Assembly: GCA_003216535.1 (NCBI GenBank)
Contig: QCIS01000004.1
Coordinates: 1 to 64,000 of the forward strand
DNA length: 64,000 nt
Source: Prochlorococcus sp. AG-402-N08
GTDB taxonomy: Bacteria; Cyanobacteriota; Cyanobacteriia; PCC-6307; Cyanobiaceae
Direction: 5' to 3'
A program made the position numbers and the translations under genes. Within the stretch, counting starts at the first letter, position 1; each line of letters starts with the position of its first letter. Positions 57,588-64,000 of the stretch are shown here, piece by piece. The notes beneath the pieces are model-generated. The model was not told where the DNA came from. It made no database searches and saw only the letters and a list, made by a program, of their open reading frames with translations.

Positions 57588-58520
57588 TCAACTTAAAGTC
57601 CCTCCGCAACTTGATCCTGCACCTGCAGTACAAGCAAAACAATGTTCTTTTACAGCTACCCTGTAGTCAAAAGTAAATGACTCATCCAATAGATCAAAAA
57701 GTGTCTTTGGTCCTTTATTCTCTCGGAAATTTATCTGTTGATTGAAGTCACAATCATAAATTTCTCCAAGCCAATTTACACTAATAGTTTTTTTGCACAT
57801 AAGATTTTCTAAATTATTTTTATTAAAATTTTCTTTTAGTAATTTGAAATAAGTATTTAGTTTCCCCTCTCTTCTTAGAGATTCTTCATATCTATTTATG
57901 GGCATATTAGTTATTGTATATAAGTTATTAAAAACAATATTATATTTTTCGTATAGTATTTTTTTATAATCTTGTTCCAATATTTTCTGAGCAGGAGGAA
58001 GAATTGGGCTTACAGGATTGTAAACAAGATTTAATTGCAATCCATTTTCTTTCTTTCCATAGCCTAAATCATTAAGAATTTTTATAGCATTAATACTTTT
58101 TTCAAAAACCCCAATACCCCTCTGAAACTCAACATTATTTTTTTCGTAACATGGTAGCGAAGCTGTAACTATCACATTATTCTTTGCAAGAAATTGAGGA
58201 AGATCTTCATAACCTTCTTCAAAGAAAATTGTCAAATTACACCTGTCAATAATATCAACCTTTTTTGTGCTCAAACTATTTATTAGGTTTTTAAACTCTG
58301 GGTGAAGTTCTGGTGCGCCACCCGTAATATCTAAAGTCTTAATTTTGTATTTTTCAATTATTTTTGGAATAACAGATATAATTTCATTTGACATCTTTTC
58401 TGTCCTTAGGGGACTTGAATTGACATGACAATGCTTACAAGCCTGGTTGCATTTATAACCTATATTAATTTGCAATGTTTCTATAGGTTCTTTATATATT
58501 GAGGGGAATTTTTCTTTCAT
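57588..58520 (-). CDS. arsS: Arsenosugar biosynthesis radical SAM protein (ArsS-like)
   Basis: ArsS is a radical SAM enzyme thought to add the 5'-deoxyadenosyl group to dimethylarsenite to make arsenosugars. The radical SAM cysteines are CNQACKHC (Cys24, 28, 31 with the start chosen here), preceded by ETLQINIGYK. The C-terminal Fe-S/SPASM-like signature is HCFACTAGAGSSCGG, and the middle has FNNLYTITNMPINRYEESL. The open frame extends upstream to 58604, but those 28 residues overlap stpA by 44 bp and have no family counterpart. ATG at 58520, giving MKEKFPSIYKEPIETL, fits the family, so I chose it. The last 6 bp before fur's end leave no terminator. Confidence 0.85.
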   Translation of the reverse strand: MKEKFPSIYKEPIETLQINIGYKCNQACKHCHVNSSPLRTEKMSNEIISVIPKIIEKYKIKTLDITGGAPELHPEFKNLINSLSTKKVDIIDRCNLTIFFEEGYEDLPQFLAKNNVIVTASLPCYEKNNVEFQRGIGVFEKSINAIKILNDLGYGKKENGLQLNLVYNPVSPILPPAQKILEQDYKKILYEKYNIVFNNLYTITNMPINRYEESLRREGKLNTYFKLLKENFNKNNLENLMCKKTISVNWLGEIYDCDFNQQINFRENKGPKTLFDLLDESFTFDYRVAVKEHCFACTAGAGSSCGGTLS

Positions 58521-58560
58521 ATATATATTATTTATAAATTGACATTCGAAAACTAAAAAA

Positions 58561-59781
58561 TCAACTATTTTTTTTAAAGTTTGATCTCTTATTAGCAAGT
58601 TCAATGAACCAACTTATATATTCTTTGGGACCATTTTTAAAAACTATATCAAACTTTAAGTTGTCATAAATATCACTAATTCCTATTAAACCAGTTTTTT
58701 TTGTAGAAGGTCTTTCAACTTCACCAGAACTACTATCTACAAAAATTATTTTATTATTAATCCCAAATTCATTACCTAATATTTGTATAAATTCTAAAAA
58801 AGACCTGTCACTCCCTCCTCTTAAATAATTTTTCTTACCATTATTTTTTTTTGAGGTTACTGTGTCACCAACTCCTACAATCAGTGGCATATCTTCTATT
58901 TGAATATTTCTTTTGCAAAAATCAATTTTATCCTTAATAGAATTTGGAGAATTTCTAAAATTAAAATCACTTCCAAAAGGAGCTTTACCAGTTTTATCCG
59001 TAATAAATTTATTTAAAAGAAATAAAACTCCAGAATCTTTAACTGCTCCTTTAATGAGTAATTGTATGTCTGTTGATCCAATATCATCTTTAGAAGAAAG
59101 TTTAATTTTTTCTCTACCATTTTCATTACCTAAATTTGGTGAAATATGAAGGAAAAATGAGTTTTTGAGGCCTTCGGATTCAGCTTTTAAGATGATTTCA
59201 TACATCATTTTTTCAAAACTAATTTGAATAAGCTTTCTTTTATCAGGATCTTTGTGAACTAAATCAAATAGACTATTGAAATTAATAGTTGGCGAGAAGC
59301 GTGTTTCACAAATTGATTTTACTGCGTGAAAATTGATATCTTCTTGGCTAAGTTCAGGAAAAATATTCTTAACTATAAAATTAAATTTTGGTCTTATTAA
59401 ACTAGGTACTTTGGATAGAAAATTTAGTTCTTTTTCTGAAACTCCTTCAAAACTTATTTCACCTTTGTTGTCTTGATACTCTACTCCACAGGCTGCTAAA
59501 CCTCTTAAATATAGTTCTTTGTTTTTAGGCTCAGTAGTGCTCCTTAAACTCCTTTCTATTATTCTGTTAACTCCTCTTGACCCTTCATGTTCCCCGCAAG
59601 TTAATACAAAGAATTCCTCAGCAAATTCTTTAACTGCATAGATATATTTTGATTCTAACTTTCTAGTCATTGGATCTTTAACTAAAGGGATACAAACTCC
59701 GTCAATATCTTGAATAATTAAGATATTTTTAGAAGAAATTAATTGTTTTTGTACCTTTAAATTACTTGCCAAATATTCCAT
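58561..59781 (-). CDS. stpA: Glucosylglycerol-phosphate phosphatase-like protein (StpA/GgpP family)
   Basis: This 406-residue protein matches the StpA/GgpP family, which dephosphorylates glucosylglycerol-3-phosphate, the last step of the compatible solute glucosylglycerol. The HAD-like motif LIIQDIDGVCIPLVKDP (21-37) supplies Asp25 and Asp27. Other similar segments are VLTCGEHEGSRGVNRI (about 59-74), GLKNSFFLHISPNLG, KDSGVLFLLNKFI and the C-terminal MPLIVGVGDTVTS with LRGGSDRSFLEF. GgpS, the synthase, is not in the window. The neighbour arsS starts 40 bp beyond its stop, so they are probably one transcript, divergent from the dehydrogenase-like gene. Confidence 0.85.
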   Translation of the reverse strand: MEYLASNLKVQKQLISSKNILIIQDIDGVCIPLVKDPMTRKLESKYIYAVKEFAEEFFVLTCGEHEGSRGVNRIIERSLRSTTEPKNKELYLRGLAACGVEYQDNKGEISFEGVSEKELNFLSKVPSLIRPKFNFIVKNIFPELSQEDINFHAVKSICETRFSPTINFNSLFDLVHKDPDKRKLIQISFEKMMYEIILKAESEGLKNSFFLHISPNLGNENGREKIKLSSKDDIGSTDIQLLIKGAVKDSGVLFLLNKFITDKTGKAPFGSDFNFRNSPNSIKDKIDFCKRNIQIEDMPLIVGVGDTVTSKKNNGKKNYLRGGSDRSFLEFIQILGNEFGINNKIIFVDSSSGEVERPSTKKTGLIGISDIYDNLKFDIVFKNGPKEYISWFIELANKRSNFKKNS

Positions 59782-59940
59782 ATTTATAATTATTTCTCTT
59801 TTTATTAAATTTTTAAGAAATTATAAATTAAAAAATTCAATATTTACAATAAATAATTTGCTATGGTCAAAAATTGCTTTAATGTAGAAAAATATTGTTA
59901 ATGATAAGAAATTAAAAAATTATCAAGAATTTCCAAAAAA

Positions 59941-61449
59941 ATGAAGAATAATTTCATAGAAAACATAAATGATGAAAAATATTTTTATTCATTGATTGAA
60001 GATATAGAGAACAGCAAAGTTGGATTCTACAGTGTTGGTTTATATCCTGCTTCATTAGCATACAACTGTGCTATGCATGGAAAATCAAACAATATTCTCT
60101 TGGCGCCTAGGGAAGATAGAGATTTGTTAGGTGCTTTCTCAAATGATGTTCTTTCTGATATGGATGTTGAGATTATTGAAAAGATTAAGAGAATGGGACA
60201 TTATTCTTCAGAGGGGAAGAGAAAGTCTTTTGATCTAAAAGATCTTCTCTTGGAATGTGAGATAGTTATTCTTGCTTCAAACAGTAATCACATAAAAGAT
60301 GATGTTAAACATGCTTTAGAACTCAAAAAAACTTTAAAAAGAGAAAATGTGGTTCTTGGCTGTCTCGTCGGTTCTTTTTGCGTTGATAATAAAAGTAAAA
60401 ACCCTTTTATTCTCTGTAATAAATATCCAAATTTAGCTTTTTTTACAGGATTTCATCGTCATGGAGCTTTACGAAATCCTAATGATAGTTTTACTGCAAA
60501 TTTCTGCCATCCTGATGCCCTAACTGCTTTAATAGGAGCTCGCATTTTGAATAAATTGTCCCCGAAAATTCAAGTTTCTCCTGGAGTTCATAATATTGAA
60601 TGTCAATATATAAAATCAATAAAAAATATCTCATCCATATTTGCAGGTTTTGTAAATAACTTTCATTCCGATAAGCCAGGAATGCTACCTAGCATTAATA
60701 CGATTTTGTTAACTCAATGTTTAGATCAGGCCGCATCAGTATCATTACAAGTTAGAAAAGAAAATAAACTAGAAAATAAATATCTTTCATTAAAAGAACT
60801 TGGTTATGGAGAAGAAATAATTAGTGCAAAGGAAATAATTAATGATAAATTTTGTGAAAAAGGAGATTATACTTTCTCTCAATTGAATGCTGTTAAGGCT
60901 GATGTCTTAGGGAGCATGACTCTACCAACTGAAGGAAAACCAACACGGAATTTTCAGGCAGGACAAGTTTTATCAGATATGCTTTTGCAACTCAACAGAT
61001 GTCCAAAAGATGTCTCAGAATTTATAAATTGGTGTAATAAATACTCTCTCAGTCAAGGAGGTTTAGAAGGTCTAAAATCTTTAAATTTTTGGCCAGAAAT
61101 TTATAAAGAATTCAAAATCAAAAATAATAATTGTTCAATGATTAATCTTATTTATTTATGCTTTAATGCTAACTCAGAAGAAAAAAAAGAAATTTATAAA
61201 GTTTTAATTAGTTCAGAAGAAATCACTAATTTTTGCCAAGAATCTGTTAAATCCGAATTATCTTTGGAACTAAATGAAAAATTAAAAGGAGATTATCTTT
61301 TTAATGATATTGAAAACCTTTATAGTAAATTGTTTTTTAACAAAGAGGAAAATGATCTTAAAAAACATGAAAACAATGATCAAATTTCTAAAAAATTTCC
61401 AAGTTATATTAATGTCTTGAAAATTATTAATAATTATTTTAATAATTGA
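59941..61449 (+). CDS. Rossmann-fold dehydrogenase-like protein, uncharacterised
   Basis: I do not recognise a named family for this 502-residue protein. The N-terminal region (26-160) looks like a NAD(P)-binding Rossmann fold of the 6-phosphogluconate/glycerol-3-phosphate dehydrogenase type. It has KVGFYSVGLYPASLAYNCAMHG (about 26-47), ILLAPREDRD after the second strand, and CEIVILASNSNHI for a middle strand. A polar centre (FFTGFHRHGALRNPNDSF) and a helical C-terminal half follow, with VNNFHSDKPGMLPSINTILLTQC near residue 240. It is divergent from stpA with a 159-bp gap. Supplying a sn-glycerol-phosphate or sugar-acid intermediate is one possibility, unproven. Confidence 0.6.
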   Translation: MKNNFIENINDEKYFYSLIEDIENSKVGFYSVGLYPASLAYNCAMHGKSNNILLAPREDRDLLGAFSNDVLSDMDVEIIEKIKRMGHYSSEGKRKSFDLKDLLLECEIVILASNSNHIKDDVKHALELKKTLKRENVVLGCLVGSFCVDNKSKNPFILCNKYPNLAFFTGFHRHGALRNPNDSFTANFCHPDALTALIGARILNKLSPKIQVSPGVHNIECQYIKSIKNISSIFAGFVNNFHSDKPGMLPSINTILLTQCLDQAASVSLQVRKENKLENKYLSLKELGYGEEIISAKEIINDKFCEKGDYTFSQLNAVKADVLGSMTLPTEGKPTRNFQAGQVLSDMLLQLNRCPKDVSEFINWCNKYSLSQGGLEGLKSLNFWPEIYKEFKIKNNNCSMINLIYLCFNANSEEKKEIYKVLISSEEITNFCQESVKSELSLELNEKLKGDYLFNDIENLYSKLFFNKEENDLKKHENNDQISKKFPSYINVLKIINNYFNN

Positions 61450-61542
61450 TTATTTGTTTAATTTACTAAAAAGCTAAGTTCTTCATTTATTTACTAATCT
61501 TGATTGCGGAGTTAGAATTATTATTACTTTAAAAGGTTTTTT

Positions 61543-62202
61543 TTGAAAAAGGAATTAACACATCGTTCTCATGAACTGAAAGCCCTTGGTTGGAATCAAG
61601 AAGATTTAACAAGATACGAAGATTTATGGGACTACAGTCAAAGATGGGGATTAATAAATTTAGAAAGAGAAGACAGACAGTTCTTAAAGAAAGCTGAAAA
61701 GTTACTCCCAAAGATCCAAAATAAAAAGATATCAATTAAAAAAACTATTGAAGAAAAATCATATTATTTATGGTTAAATTTTTACCTCGATGAAATTAAC
61801 ATTTTTAGTAATTCCAATCTTCCCAAAAATAAACATGGTGTTTGGACACTCTTAATTGAAGAGGAAATAAAACTTCTTAAGGAATTGCAACCAGTTATGG
61901 GTCTTCCAGATACTTTAAAAGCCAAGAATCTATTTGAAAATAGAAAGGAGCTCATAAATAAAGCTTTTAGCGAATTTGACGCTAAAAACAACAATAAGGG
62001 TTTCAATTTTGATGAGGTTCTAAACAACTCTGAAAAAGATGTTGGTAAGAATTGGAAATCAATTACTGAAAAAGATCCTGAGGCTAATAAAACTTTTCCA
62101 ATAATAGATTCTGCAAATATAGAGAAACTTAGATCTGCGATAAAAGAGGATTTGAGTTTATATATGAAAGATAATTACCCTTCATTAAAAAAGGATTTAT
62201 AA
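61543..62202 (+). CDS. Conserved picocyanobacterial protein, function unknown
   Basis: This 219-residue soluble protein begins with TTG at 61543. I recognise no domain. The N-terminal 55 residues (LGWNQEDLTRYEDLWDYSQRWGLINLEREDRQFLKKAEKLLP) are Trp/Tyr-rich and look folded and well conserved in type. A helical middle contains LWLNFYLDEINIF (about 74-86) and EEEIKLLKELQPVMGLPDTLKAK (about 106-128). The C-terminal third is Lys/Asn-rich and probably loose. It lies 93 bp behind the dehydrogenase-like gene and 70 bp before metY, with a T17 homopolymer in between. Confidence 0.6.
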   Translation: MKKELTHRSHELKALGWNQEDLTRYEDLWDYSQRWGLINLEREDRQFLKKAEKLLPKIQNKKISIKKTIEEKSYYLWLNFYLDEINIFSNSNLPKNKHGVWTLLIEEEIKLLKELQPVMGLPDTLKAKNLFENRKELINKAFSEFDAKNNNKGFNFDEVLNNSEKDVGKNWKSITEKDPEANKTFPIIDSANIEKLRSAIKEDLSLYMKDNYPSLKKDL

Positions 62203-62211
62203 ATATTTATC

Positions 62212-62228
62212 TTTTTTTTTTTTTTTTT
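62212..62228. repeat. Homopolymer of 17 T
   Basis: Seventeen consecutive T's lie between the unknown gene ending at 62202 and metY starting at 62273. It is the longest single-base run I saw in the window. It follows AAATATTTATC, so it could be the tail of a weak terminator. Such runs are slippery in replication and sequencing, and its true length may vary. Confidence 0.8.
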
Positions 62229-62257
62229 GGGACTTTTTTAAGTTAAATAGATAATAG

Positions 62258-63600
<1,343 letters not shown>

Positions 63601-63601
<1 letters not shown>

Positions 63602-63610
63602 GAAAGGAGA
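63601..63610 (+). promoter_or_regulatory. Strong Shine-Dalgarno sequence for metA
   Basis: GGAAAGGAGA lies just 5 nt before the TTG start codon of metA. It is one of the few clear purine-rich ribosome-binding sites in this window and fixes the TTG at 63615 as the start in spite of the weak codon. Confidence 0.7.
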
Positions 63611-63614
63611 TTTA

Positions 63615-64000
63615 TTGGCTTTAATAATTCCTAGTAATTATCACAAGATTAGTGATGTTGAGAAAAATCATATATCTTGGATCGAACCAGAATTGGCAAA
63701 AAGACAAGATATACGTCCTCTTAGGATTGGTATTTTGAATATCATGCCTCTCGGCAAGCAGTATGAATTTAACTTATTACATCCACTTGGGTTATCTCCT
63801 CTTCAAATTGAGCCAGTTTGGATAAAGCTTAAAACTCACTCTTATAAAACATGGGATCTTAATCATCTAAATAATTTATACATAACTTGGGAAGAAGCAA
63901 ATAATCCAGAACCGTTAGATGGAATCATTATTACTGGAGCCCCCATTGAGCACCTAGCCTTTGAGGATGTTAAGTATTGGGATGAATTTGTGAAAATTGT
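63615..64000 (+). CDS. metA: Homoserine O-acyltransferase MetA, N-terminal part (cut by window edge)
   Basis: MetA acylates homoserine in the first methionine-specific step. I translated 128 residues from TTG at 63615 to the window end. The opening MALIIPSNYHKISDVEKNHI, the IGILNIMPLGKQYEFNLLHPLG segment (about 38-59) and IITGAPIEHLAFEDVKYWDEF are family signatures. In the last, the residue after GAPI is Glu112. In characterised homologues a glutamate there marks acetyl-CoA specificity and a glycine succinyl-CoA, so this is probably an acetyltransferase. That fits metY next door. The catalytic cysteine lies beyond the window. Confidence 0.93.
   Translation, partial: MALIIPSNYHKISDVEKNHISWIEPELAKRQDIRPLRIGILNIMPLGKQYEFNLLHPLGLSPLQIEPVWIKLKTHSYKTWDLNHLNNLYITWEEANNPEPLDGIIITGAPIEHLAFEDVKYWDEFVKI

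Noticed and set aside
58521-58604. Upstream 28-codon extension of the ArsS-like frame
   Set aside because: It overlaps stpA by 44 bp, encodes residues with no match to the family, and a better ATG exists at 58520.

Overview
The window is a gene-dense, very AT-rich stretch (roughly 30% GC by eye) of a marine picocyanobacterial chromosome, almost certainly a high-light-adapted Prochlorococcus. The main evidence is a divinyl-chlorophyll a/b antenna gene of the Pcb type (48031-49089), an NDH-1 subunit NdhD, phylloquinone genes menD and menB, a lycopene cyclase, a protochlorophyllide-reductase-like gene, cyanobacterial/plastid families (Ycf51, DUF760, DUF4336, DUF1350), tiny intergenic gaps and frequent TTG starts. 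No rRNA, tRNA, CRISPR array, transposase, integrase or phage gene was seen. Clade assignment and gene-order similarity to known strains come from general knowledge, not from a search.

Layout. 1-5584 (minus strand): hemE (cut by the window edge), glgB, a CocE-type hydrolase and three small cyanobacterial proteins. 5637-11928 (plus): a TamB-like giant protein, proA, folB and a small lipase-like hydrolase. 20994-11921 (minus): a long run with an unknown acidic/basic protein, trpS, thrS, glucokinase, thrB, ndhD and an M3 peptidase. 21160-26236 (plus): a DUF697 membrane protein, a complete manganese-type ABC transporter (binding protein, ATPase, permease) and a DUF4336 protein. 27208-26243 (minus): signal peptidase I and a DUF760 protein. 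27259-32788 (plus): menD, menB, glgA, murF. 36398-32790 (minus): aroA, an MnmC-type methyltransferase and glmU. 36519-43060 (plus): comB, a nitrilase-family amidase, a cell-wall amidase, murI, a polyprenyl synthase and acs.

The second half is more mixed. 43057-47701 holds a DUF1350 protein, a DnaQ-like exonuclease, a glycine-pentapeptide-repeat protein with a DUF3721 tail, hisS, and four small orphan genes, one of them (47525-47701, 58 codons) very short. pcbA follows, with a 329-nt gene-free upstream region and a clear downstream terminator. 49190-54134 holds a GltS-like symporter, small proteins, a GST-like protein, a membrane-fused GIY-YIG protein, an SDR and a lycopene cyclase. 54360-61449 looks most like accessory sequence: a divergent POR-like SDR, an MscS channel, an isochorismatase-like hydrolase, a Fur-family regulator with a palindrome in front, an ArsS-type radical SAM protein, a glucosylglycerol-phosphatase-like protein and a dehydrogenase-like protein. 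The window ends with a conserved unknown gene, metY and the start of metA.

Together the genes cover glycogen synthesis (glgA, glgB, with glucokinase feeding glucose-6-phosphate), murein synthesis and remodelling (murF, glmU, murI, amidase), quinone side-chain and head-group synthesis, light harvesting, manganese supply, threonine/methionine branch-point metabolism (thrB against metA/metY, both using homoserine), and possibly arsenic or compatible-solute chemistry in the 57.6-61.4 kb cluster. The best candidates for something undescribed are that cluster, the POR paralogue lacking an active-site cysteine, the glycine-pentapeptide/DUF3721 protein, and three convergent gene pairs that each share a single TTAA as both stop codons.
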